From Clostridiales bacterium (GTDB taxonomy: Bacteria; Bacillota; Clostridia; Christensenellales; Pumilibacteraceae): a stretch of DNA of 64,000 nucleotides. Shown piece by piece: positions 1 through 7,443 of this stretch. The translations under genes and the position numbers were made by a program. The notes below the pieces were generated by a model. The model did no database searches. It saw only the letters and a list, made by a program, of their open reading frames with translations, and was not told the DNA's origin. Where the stretch lies: positions 1 to 64,000 of the forward strand of contig JAFLVC010000001.1 of NCBI GenBank assembly GCA_022508505.1. The letters are read 5' to 3'. Numbering within the stretch: position 1 is the stretch's first letter; each line of letters begins with the position of its first letter.

Positions 1-391
1 CCCCATCGTCAATACCTGCTTCAATCATGCTGTCGCCGTTGGCTTTGAGGAAGAAGAAATCGCCGCGCCCGACAAGCTCTATGGGCAATCTGACATACGA
101 CTCGACATTCTCTTCTTCAGTGAGAAGTATTCCGCAAGATATGCTGCCGAGAATGGGAACAGTTACGCTTTCCGGTTTGATCTTTGACATCATTGCCGTA
201 ACGATTCTGCCATTGTCGTATTCGAGCATCCCCTTCTCGTTCATCTCTCGCAAATACCGAGCTATACTGTTATGACTCAACGGCAAAATATCTGCCAATT
301 CTCTCGTGGACGGCGCTCGACCGCTCCGCGAATAGAAGGAATCTATCTCAGACTTTATACTTTCCATCAAGCTCTCGTCTTTAGTGCGCAT
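1..391 (-). CDS. lexA: LexA SOS repressor, 5' part (cut by window edge)
   Basis: Represses DNA-damage genes and self-cleaves when RecA is activated. About 130 residues are visible from MRTKDESLMES onward. A winged-helix region (PSTRELADIL...HNSIARYLREM) comes first, then the start of the S24 peptidase domain with the catalytic serine in NGDSMIEAG. The self-cleavage site reads SISCG, a Cys-Gly bond like that of UmuD rather than the usual LexA Ala-Gly. The start is the ATG at 389-391, preceded by a GGGAG site. The 3' end lies outside the window. The promoter and a palindromic operator lie directly upstream, so autorepression is likely. It is divergent from the unit starting at 541. The family assignment is firm. 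Confidence 0.93.
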   Translation of the reverse strand, partial: MRTKDESLMESIKSEIDSFYSRSGRAPSTRELADILPLSHNSIARYLREMNEKGMLEYDNGRIVTAMMSKIKPESVTVPILGSISCGILLTEEENVESYVRLPIELVGRGDFFFLKANGDSMIEAGIDDG

Positions 392-411
392 AACCGCTCC
401 CGCAATTTTCT

Positions 412-434
412 ATATGTTACAGCTTGTAACATAT
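412..434. promoter_or_regulatory. Palindromic operator at the lexA promoter
   Basis: A perfect inverted repeat with half-sites ATATGTTACA and TGTAACATAT and a 3-bp spacer. It lies between the lexA -10 box and the start codon, about where transcription should begin. It does not match the usual Firmicutes SOS box (GAAC-N4-GTTC). The position suggests LexA autoregulation through a lineage-specific box; that is inference. Confidence 0.65.
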
Positions 435-438
435 ACGT

Positions 439-467
439 ATTATACTATTTGTTTGAGAGGTTGTCAA
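439..467 (-). promoter_or_regulatory. lexA promoter
   Basis: On the minus strand TTGACA (462-467) and TATAAT (439-444) are both perfect and are separated by exactly 17 bp. The operator palindrome starts 4 bp downstream of the -10 box. Confidence 0.85.
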
Positions 468-540
468 GCCCTTTTTTGAAAAAATATTTATTTTCTTAAT
501 TATCGCCGATTTCGTGTTACAAATCTTTTAATCTTTATTG

Positions 541-569
541 TTGATATTTCACGACAATCGTGCTATAAT
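541..569 (+). promoter_or_regulatory. Promoter of the unit divergent from lexA
   Basis: TTGATA (541-546), a 17-bp spacer, then TATAAT (564-569). It would give a leader of about 130 nt before the small ORF at 708. Within 570-700 no further gene is visible. Confidence 0.7.
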
Positions 570-707
570 GCTTATGCGACTTCATATGTATTAAACTCCT
601 AATTTCTCCCCCCAGAGGGATTAGTCTACATTTTTACGTGGTAAACAGTAAAAACACATCGGTAGTAATACCTGTTCCGAACTGTTTTCCACAAGAAAGG
701 AGTTTAT

Positions 708-776
708 ATGGAGTCGCAACCATGGAACGGTATTCTACGGGGTGCCGTTCCTTCGGGGCGGCACTTCTTTTTATAG
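708..776 (+). CDS. 22-aa leader-peptide candidate
   Basis: ATG at 708 sits 5 nt after a perfect AAAGGAG, and the ORF ends at TAG 774-776. The peptide starts MESQPWNGILRG. The second half of the ORF is itself an intrinsic terminator hairpin (742-774), and an alternative hairpin pairs GGAACGG (724-730) with CCGTTCC (745-751), which would break the terminator stem. A ribosome on this ORF would also prevent the terminator from folding. This is the layout of an attenuator controlling the gene at 827. No expression evidence is available. Confidence 0.5.
   Translation: MESQPWNGILRGAVPSGRHFFL
742..774 (+). terminator. Intrinsic terminator inside the leader ORF
   Basis: The stem GTGCCG (742-747) pairs with CGGCAC (759-764), with further pairing inside and a small UUCG-type loop, followed by TTCTTTTTAT. 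It competes with the upstream 724-751 hairpin. Confidence 0.7.
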
Positions 777-826
777 CGGAAATTGCATGCTCCTACTTCG
801 AATAAAACCCGTCTTAGGATATACTC

Positions 827-1594
827 ATGCAAAACTGTGAAGCCGATGAACAACTGCAAGAAAAAATGATTAAAGCGCTATGTTGTATGCAGGCGCAAAT
901 CTTAATGAACTCATACGTGTCCGAGAATGTAGTATTTAAGCAAATCCAATCAAATGAACAACTGCCGTTTTATTCTTACATAAAGGATTTAGATTTACAG
1001 TCAATAGTCCGTTACATAGATATAGACCAAATGGACGGTCCGATGATAGAACAAGGTCGAATAAAAGATTTAGCATACGACGATATATGCTTTGAACTCT
1101 ACAGAGATAAAATAGACCTCATGTTCTATGAAGCGCCCAAATACAGCGATAGCGATACAAATTATGCGGATGATATTTATCACTATAAGCATGGGCTATA
1201 TGAATACTTGAAAGAACTATATACCATCTTTCGTAATATTGTTGAAGTTGAAGTAACACCAGACTTCTTCAGCACTATTCCCGATATTACCGATAAAGAC
1301 GAGCGGCGCCTCTATTATGACAAAGCCACAAAGTTTGTTACGACAATCAAACTGAAGCATTTACGACAAGGGTGCTGTGTCAATCGCTATGTCAAAGACT
1401 TTACGTTAATGTCCCCGTTCATACAACGGTTACTCAAAGAACATAAAGGACGATATATTCTCACAAACAATAACACAGACAGCTTAGACTATAAGTTAGC
1501 ACTACTCTCCTGCTTCCGGTTTCACAATGAATACAACGCTAAGCTATTTGAACTAAAAGCGTTAAGGTGGGAAGAATTAAAATTTTCAAAATAA
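827..1594 (+). CDS. Hypothetical protein, 255 aa
   Basis: Not recognised. It is an acidic soluble protein with no signal peptide or membrane segment. It is rich in Tyr and Asp (for example DIYHYKHGLYEYLKELY), mostly helical in character, and more AT-rich than the genes to its right. The ribosome site before the ATG is weak (TAGGAT). It lies downstream of the leader/terminator at 708-776, which probably controls it, and diverges from lexA. An accessory or stress-linked role is possible but unsupported. Confidence 0.6.
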   Translation: MQNCEADEQLQEKMIKALCCMQAQILMNSYVSENVVFKQIQSNEQLPFYSYIKDLDLQSIVRYIDIDQMDGPMIEQGRIKDLAYDDICFELYRDKIDLMFYEAPKYSDSDTNYADDIYHYKHGLYEYLKELYTIFRNIVEVEVTPDFFSTIPDITDKDERRLYYDKATKFVTTIKLKHLRQGCCVNRYVKDFTLMSPFIQRLLKEHKGRYILTNNNTDSLDYKLALLSCFRFHNEYNAKLFELKALRWEELKFSK

Positions 1595-1596
1595 AC

Positions 1597-1635
1597 GCCG
1601 AAGCGAGCGCTCGAAAGTCGGGTGCTCGCTTCGGC
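1597..1635 (-). terminator. Terminator hairpin between convergent genes
   Basis: A perfect 12-bp stem, GCCGAAGCGAGC (1597-1608) with GCTCGCTTCGGC (1624-1635). Read on the minus strand it is followed by GTTTATTTTG, so it probably ends the gene at 1693-2736; it may serve both strands. Confidence 0.6.
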
Positions 1636-1692
1636 AATATATGGGAGAATGATGAGAAACTGTGTTTTGTCGGCGTTATTAGGCTATACCGT

Positions 1693-2736
1693 TTACGCTA
1701 CGCCGAAAGCCTTGTCGTATTCGGCCTGTTTTTCCTTCTTGTTGTCTATGGCCTTGCCGGCGTCCTCGAGCGCCTTCGCGATGCTCTCGGTGAGCTTCGC
1801 CTTCTCTTCCGCGCTCTCGGCCTTTTCTTTCTTCTCAATCAGCGCGAAGTACTGCATTGCTCTGCCGCTCGCCTGCGCCGATGCTATTGCAAGCTCCTTC
1901 TCCGCGGTCGACTTGTTGGCGCGGTCCTGAGCCGCTTCCCACTTCGCCTTCGCGGACTTGATCTTTTCGGGATCGGCGACATTTATATCGGCAATCAGGT
2001 TGTCGTACTTTTTCTTAGCCTTCTTCGCTACAGCTACGTTGTTGGGGAAGATTATCATGAACACGAAGAAGAATACCACCATCGACACGCCGCCCGTAAG
2101 AACCGTCTTTAACAGTCCGTTGACGAGCGAGGGAACTCCCCAGTAGATAAGGAACGGGTTGCATATTCCCCATATCGCGTTTGTCGCCACCGACACGAGC
2201 ACCCAGCCTATGAAGTACCACATTGCCTGCCACCACGGGTTTCCGTGCGAGCGGTATGTAATATTCCTCTGCAACGGGAAGTTGATGCACTGCGCGGTAA
2301 ACACCGCTATCTCAAAGCATATGAACGTCGCCCAACCTTCGGCGTCGCCGAATATAGTGAAAGAATTTCCGCCTGCCGCCGGTATAGCCACCATAGGCCA
2401 GCCTACCTCTCCCGTCTTGGGCAAGAACTGCGGGATAACCGCCATTACTATAAACTGCCATATCGTGACGCCCATGGAGAACACCACGAAGAAGAACACC
2501 ATGTAAATAAGATCGGCAAGCTTTTTGTGATTGTCGCGGAATCTGTACCAGGCGCCAAGCCACTTGCGGTACAGCTTTTGGAAGCACCTGACAAATCCGT
2601 TATTTGACAGCGGCTTGATCTGCGCGCGCAAATCGTCGTCGGTGTACTGTGTAGTGGTGGCGGGCTCTTCCGGAACGACGGTTGCCTCGCTCACCTCAAC
2701 CGATTCATTGTTTAATTCGACTTTCTCGTCGCTCAT
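1693..2736 (-). CDS. GtrA-like multipass membrane protein with coiled-coil tail
   Basis: About 347 residues. An acidic Thr/Glu/Val-rich N-terminus is followed by roughly four hydrophobic segments between residues 75 and 235. One passage, INFPLQRNITYRS, resembles the NxxxNRxxxF signature of GtrA-family proteins, which are thought to move polyprenyl-linked sugars. The last 100 residues are a Lys/Ala/Glu-rich coiled coil (EKIKSAKAKWEAAQDR...). The ATG at 2736 is preferred because AGGAG lies 8 nt upstream; a GTG three codons earlier overlaps that site. It is the last gene of the glycan-handling block. The membrane topology is clear; the family call is tentative. Confidence 0.6.
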   Translation of the reverse strand: MSDEKVELNNESVEVSEATVVPEEPATTTQYTDDDLRAQIKPLSNNGFVRCFQKLYRKWLGAWYRFRDNHKKLADLIYMVFFFVVFSMGVTIWQFIVMAVIPQFLPKTGEVGWPMVAIPAAGGNSFTIFGDAEGWATFICFEIAVFTAQCINFPLQRNITYRSHGNPWWQAMWYFIGWVLVSVATNAIWGICNPFLIYWGVPSLVNGLLKTVLTGGVSMVVFFFVFMIIFPNNVAVAKKAKKKYDNLIADINVADPEKIKSAKAKWEAAQDRANKSTAEKELAIASAQASGRAMQYFALIEKKEKAESAEEKAKLTESIAKALEDAGKAIDNKKEKQAEYDKAFGVA

Positions 2737-2839
2737 TGATTGCACTCCTATGACTTTTGTTTTTCTCCGTCCTTTTGATAAGAACGCCCACGGCGACCGC
2801 AGGCGTTCTTACACAAAAAGGAGGAAGTGATGAAGAAAG

Positions 2840-5800
2840 CTAATTTATGCCGTCGCCTTTTTCTTCGCCGTCGTCTGTCTGCGTTACTTCGAGCTGCTCG
2901 CCGCCCTGCTCCGCTCCGTCGGCGGGAGCCGTTTCGGGCTGCAAGCCGTCGGCGTCAATGTCGATGACTTCCGCGCCGTCCGTCTGCACGCTTTCGTTGA
3001 TTTCGACGCCAGAGACATTTTCCCCGCCGTCGACGCCTTGCGTGGCAGCGGCTGCCTTAAACGCCTTGCGCCTCTTGATGTACTTGCGGATAGCGAAGAA
3101 GCCCCACACGGCCATACCTACGGGAATGACGCAATCCAGAACGATGATGAGTATCTGCCACCACGGCATCGTGTAGCCGTTGACGTCGCCGTTCATGTAG
3201 TTGGAGTTTGCGACGGTGTAGAGAATGTTCTTGGCGTTCCGCGTGAGGACGATCATGTCCGCGGTATCTCCTTCGTCCGCCCAGAGCTTGGTTCCGGTGA
3301 GAGCGATGAGGTTGAGGTCGCCGCCCGCATACGCCATCTGACGGGTATTCATATAGTCGATGGTGTTGAAGTCGGTAATGACCATACCCTTAAAGCCCCA
3401 CTCCTCGCGCAGAATCTGCGTAAGCAAGCGGTAGTCGCCGCCCGTCCAGCGCGTGCCGATACGGTTGAACGAAGACATCATCGCACGCGTACCGCCTTCC
3501 TTGACTGCAAGCTCAAACGGCCTCAGGAATATCTCGCGCATTGCCTGCTCGGTTACCCAAGAGCAGTCGCCGCCGATAGAGCGGTGCGTTTCCTGCTCGT
3601 TGAGCGCGAAGTGCTTGACATAGCAATACACGCCCTTGCTCTGGCAGCCTTTGATTTCCGCCGCCGCCATCTTGCCGTTGAGAACGCCGTCCTCGGAGAA
3701 ATACTCGAAGTTTCTGCCGCCGAACGCGCTTCTGTGAATGTTGACGCCGGGAGCGTACCAGCCCGTATAAGGCAAGCCGTTACCCTCGCCCTCGGTCGCG
3801 CCGATAAGGCCTTCGTTGCCGACCATCTTGCCGAGCTCTTCGATAAGCTCGACGTTCCAGGTGGACGACATGACGGTCTCGCTGCAATAGTGGCAAGTGC
3901 CGTAGTAGGTACCGTCTTGGCTCATAAAGTTGGTAAAGCCGGCAGGGCCGTCGGTGTCGTTGGTCGGCGCCTTTTTAATGGAGTCAATACGCGCAGTCTG
4001 GAACCCGCCCGCGTCGCAAAGCTTTATAAGGTCTTCGACGCTGCACTGCTCGAGAAGGTCATACCAAATGGGGTTGTCGTAATCGGCGAAGTATTTGCCG
4101 TTTTCGTCCTTTTCGAGCACCGAGCGGAAAGTCAGCCCGTGGTCGACATCGAACCACGGCATTTCCATTTCGTAGTACTCGTCGACATGAGGGTTGTTGT
4201 GCGTAGTGTCCTTGAGCGCCTTGATGAAGTCGGAATCGACTGACCTCTCTTCAGCCGTAGGCGCCGTCGGCCATGTTCCTTCCCAATCGGCGCGAGACAA
4301 AACTGTGGAAAGCTGTTCGTCCGAATTGAAGTACTGCTCTTGGTCGGTATAGAGGTTTTCCACCTTGACATCGGGGTTGACGGTGGAGTACTCATACCTT
4401 ATGTTTCCGCTCTTGAACGGAATTGTGAACGCCTTATCGTGAGCGTTTTTGCTTACATACAGTGCGTAGTTGTCGCCGGCGTCGAGCTCGTAGCCTTTAT
4501 AAAGGTTTCCGTTTCTGTCCTTATAATCGTAGGACGCGAGATAGTACGGATCGAAGGTCAGCGTTACGACCTTGCTGTCGCCCGGCTGAATGAGCGGCGT
4601 CTTGGCAAAATCGAGCAAAACCTCTTCGGGCTTTTCGATGCCGCCCGTCGTGTACGGCGCGTGCCCGTAAAGCTGAACTACATCCTTGCCCGCGACAGAG
4701 CCGTTGTTGGTAACTCTTACGCTTACGGTATACTTGCCGTCCTTGGAAATCGTCACATTTTCGATAGAGCTCTTGTCCTCAATCGTCCAAGTGAAGTCGG
4801 TGTACGAAAGCCCGTAGCCGAAAGGATAGACAACATTCTTTTTGTACCAATCCTCGCCGTCGGTTACGCCGCGCGTTTCGTAGTACTTGTAGCCGACATA
4901 GACGCCCTCCTCGTAATCGACAAAGTAGAACAGCTGCAAAGCATTACCGAGATTGTACTGGTCGCCGCCCTGCACCTTTTTGTTCATGTTGCCGGTGATG
5001 AGGTTGTCGCCGAAATTGTTCCATGTCGGGTCCTTTTTGAGGTCGGCGGCATATGTGTCGACCGTCCTTCCCGAAGGATTGACATTGCCGTTGAGAACGC
5101 TGCCGAGCGCCATGACGCCCGAACCGCCGGGGAAGCCCATCCAAAGCGCCGCGTCAATCTTTTCCTGATAGGCATAGTATGCCGGATCGGTCAAGAAGCC
5201 GAGCTCCATTTGCGAGCCCGTGTTCAGAACGACTATGACCTTTTTGAAATCGCCGTTACACACGGCCGCCAAAAGGTCGGTTTCGTTTTGGTCGAGCTGC
5301 AAATAGTGGTCGGTCGCTTGACGCGCACCGGTTGCCCCTTTCATGGAGCGAGGAAGGTCGAAGCCCTCACCGCCCACGCGCGAGAACACCACGATTGCCG
5401 CGTCGTTGTAGGAAGCATAGCTCTTTTTGACGGCGCTGTCGTACTTGCTCTGCGGAGTTTCGCCCGTAGAAAGCACGACGGTGTCGCCGCTGTCGAGGTC
5501 GTCGCCGCTCTGCTTGCGCTTTGCGCCCGAACGACTGCTGTTCTTGTAAAACTTTTGAAGCTCGGGATTGGTTTCGTAGCCCGCTTTTTTCAAGCTGTCG
5601 TAAATGGTCTTTGCTTTGCTCGAATCGCTCCCGCCAGAGCCCGAGCCGCCGTAAACGAGGTCTACGGAGTTTTTGCCGAACACGCTGACGCGCGGCTTTT
5701 GGGAAGCCTTGTCCTGCTTGCTTTCGGGTGTGCGCAAAGGCAGGGCGTTATTCTCGTTCTTCAAAAGAACGATGCCCTCTTCGCAAACCTCTGTGTTCAA

Positions 5801-6034
5801 GTCGTTTGCGGCCTTGAGAACGTCGTCTTTGCTCTCGTAATCGGCAATATATGACGCGTCTTTTCTGAGGCTGTAATCCGCCTTCGGCCCGCCGAGAACA
5901 ATGCAGATAATGTCGTAAAATGTGCTCATGGTGAGTACGCTTACAACGATAAGCAATACTACAAAAAATGTCGTTACCGAGCCCCAGACTATGACGCCTG
6001 CCTTTTTGACGCCCTTTTTCTTGTCTTTCTTCAT
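2840..6034 (-). CDS. Membrane-anchored GH3 glycoside hydrolase, permuted domain order
   Basis: 1064 residues. A membrane anchor (about 13-36) precedes a GH3 C-type domain (85-330, with the GGEGFD motif near 221-226), a FnIII-like domain (430-505) and then the GH3 TIM-barrel-type domain (650-945) with KHFALNEQETHR (807-818) and the likely nucleophile D888 in VITDF. A second membrane helix (about 957-982) and a long acidic tail follow. The barrel normally comes first in GH3; reversed order is known in some rumen Clostridia beta-glucosidases. It probably removes terminal beta-linked sugars at the cell surface; the exact substrate is unknown. AAGGAG lies 7 nt before the ATG. It follows the lipoprotein gene at 6045 by 10 bp, so they are one operon. 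Confidence 0.9.
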   Translation of the reverse strand: MKKDKKKGVKKAGVIVWGSVTTFFVVLLIVVSVLTMSTFYDIICIVLGGPKADYSLRKDASYIADYESKDDVLKAANDLNTEVCEEGIVLLKNENNALPLRTPESKQDKASQKPRVSVFGKNSVDLVYGGSGSGGSDSSKAKTIYDSLKKAGYETNPELQKFYKNSSRSGAKRKQSGDDLDSGDTVVLSTGETPQSKYDSAVKKSYASYNDAAIVVFSRVGGEGFDLPRSMKGATGARQATDHYLQLDQNETDLLAAVCNGDFKKVIVVLNTGSQMELGFLTDPAYYAYQEKIDAALWMGFPGGSGVMALGSVLNGNVNPSGRTVDTYAADLKKDPTWNNFGDNLITGNMNKKVQGGDQYNLGNALQLFYFVDYEEGVYVGYKYYETRGVTDGEDWYKKNVVYPFGYGLSYTDFTWTIEDKSSIENVTISKDGKYTVSVRVTNNGSVAGKDVVQLYGHAPYTTGGIEKPEEVLLDFAKTPLIQPGDSKVVTLTFDPYYLASYDYKDRNGNLYKGYELDAGDNYALYVSKNAHDKAFTIPFKSGNIRYEYSTVNPDVKVENLYTDQEQYFNSDEQLSTVLSRADWEGTWPTAPTAEERSVDSDFIKALKDTTHNNPHVDEYYEMEMPWFDVDHGLTFRSVLEKDENGKYFADYDNPIWYDLLEQCSVEDLIKLCDAGGFQTARIDSIKKAPTNDTDGPAGFTNFMSQDGTYYGTCHYCSETVMSSTWNVELIEELGKMVGNEGLIGATEGEGNGLPYTGWYAPGVNIHRSAFGGRNFEYFSEDGVLNGKMAAAEIKGCQSKGVYCYVKHFALNEQETHRSIGGDCSWVTEQAMREIFLRPFELAVKEGGTRAMMSSFNRIGTRWTGGDYRLLTQILREEWGFKGMVITDFNTIDYMNTRQMAYAGGDLNLIALTGTKLWADEGDTADMIVLTRNAKNILYTVANSNYMNGDVNGYTMPWWQILIIVLDCVIPVGMAVWGFFAIRKYIKRRKAFKAAAATQGVDGGENVSGVEINESVQTDGAEVIDIDADGLQPETAPADGAEQGGEQLEVTQTDDGEEKGDGIN

Positions 6035-6044
6035 GGAAAGCTCC

Positions 6045-7364
6045 TTACCACTCTACGGGCAAACCGTAGTTGGCGTCCCAAAAGAGCACTGCCGTAGTCG
6101 TAATCTTTATGCAGTCGATCATAGGCGCGGTCGCGGCATAGGTGCTGGCGTCGCCCATGGGCCGGCGCGAGTTGTTGACCTTCAAAACGATGAGGTTTGC
6201 ACCTGCTTTGAGATTAACGCCCTCGATGGTGATTGCATCTGAGAACTTGTTGTTGTTCTGGAGAGAAACATTAGTGTAAGAGAGAGCGGTATCGTTGACA
6301 ACCACTTGGAACTCGGTCGAGTTAAAGCTGATATTGTCCATCTCTGCGCCGAGCGAAAGCACGAGCTTTGCATCGTCTACCGCAACGTCGCTTGCAATGT
6401 AGAATTCGAGCGAATTGCCGTTCTGATACATATACGAAACCGCCTTGCCGTTGCTTGCCGAGGAGTTCATAATGACCATGCTACCCTCTTGCGCCGAGCC
6501 CGAGAATCCGGGGCCGGTCTTGCCGGTGAGGTCGGTGTTTTCAGCCTCGAAGGTGTAAGTCGAGCTGCCCGACTTTGTCTTCGTCCACTTGGCGCAAATT
6601 TTGGTATCCGCAGCAACAGGCGCGGTCATGACATATTCGGCGTCGCCCGCCTCGTTGTACCAGCCGTCAAAGCTGTATTCTTTTCTGGTCGGAGTAATGC
6701 CGAGCGCCTTAGCCGTTTCACCGCTCGCTACGATTTGCGTGTAGGACGAGGGCTTTATGCCGTAGTAGTTGAGATCGTAAGTAACCTCGTAATAGGTTGT
6801 GCCGTTCTCCTTCCATGCCGCATAAATCGTCGTGTCTGCAAGCACGGGAAGATTGAAGTCGTAAGGAATTGTGCAATCCTTGTTGGCGTACCACGCATAG
6901 AAGGTGTGTCCGTCTCTTGTTGGATCGGTCGGCTTCTTCGCGGCATTGCCCTTTACGATATCCTGCGTCGTGGGCGACGAACCTTCGTAGTTGTAATCGT
7001 AGGTAAGCTTAAAGCCCTGATTTTGTACCGAGATGCTAAACCTCGCACGAGCTTTTTTGTAAGTGACGGTTATTGTCTTGTTGCCTGTTCTGCTCATGTC
7101 GGGCTGGGAAAGTTCCACTCCATTTGCCGTAAGCGCAACCTTGCCGGTTGTCTTGTCCGAATATGTTACGGTGAGCTCGCCGCCCTCTGCGGAGAACTCC
7201 TCGCCGACATAGTATTGCGTCTTGGTGGGCAGAGTGGTTACTTCGATTTTGGAAACCGCCTTGTCGCCGTCGCCGCCGGATCCGTCGCCGCAAGCGACAA
7301 ACGCCGTGCCGCACGTTGCGATCATTAGTAAGGAAAGAATGAGTACGAGTAATTTCTTTTTCAT
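6045..7364 (-). CDS. Surface lipoprotein: Ig-like domain, two InlB-type repeats, CBM-like C-terminus
   Basis: 439 residues with a lipoprotein signal ending in FVACG. Next come an Ig-like region (about 37-110, with VGEEFSAEGGEL), two InlB/Listeria-Bacteroides-type repeats (about 118-190 and 193-265, with DGHTFYAWY and YSFDGWYNE) and a C-terminal beta-sandwich starting YTFEAEN, which resembles CBM6/35-type carbohydrate-binding modules. It is probably a sugar-binding partner of the two flanking GH3 enzymes. RBS AAGGAG precedes the ATG. It sits between the GH3 genes with short gaps. The lipoprotein and repeat calls are firm; the CBM call is by resemblance. Confidence 0.8.
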   Translation of the reverse strand: MKKKLLVLILSLLMIATCGTAFVACGDGSGGDGDKAVSKIEVTTLPTKTQYYVGEEFSAEGGELTVTYSDKTTGKVALTANGVELSQPDMSRTGNKTITVTYKKARARFSISVQNQGFKLTYDYNYEGSSPTTQDIVKGNAAKKPTDPTRDGHTFYAWYANKDCTIPYDFNLPVLADTTIYAAWKENGTTYYEVTYDLNYYGIKPSSYTQIVASGETAKALGITPTRKEYSFDGWYNEAGDAEYVMTAPVAADTKICAKWTKTKSGSSTYTFEAENTDLTGKTGPGFSGSAQEGSMVIMNSSASNGKAVSYMYQNGNSLEFYIASDVAVDDAKLVLSLGAEMDNISFNSTEFQVVVNDTALSYTNVSLQNNNKFSDAITIEGVNLKAGANLIVLKVNNSRRPMGDASTYAATAPMIDCIKITTTAVLFWDANYGLPVEW

Positions 7365-7443
7365 TTTTATTCTCCTTGATGATAAATAGTATTTCGGTTG
7401 CGGCGCTTACGCCGCAACCGAATACAAGTCTGTGTGTTTACGA

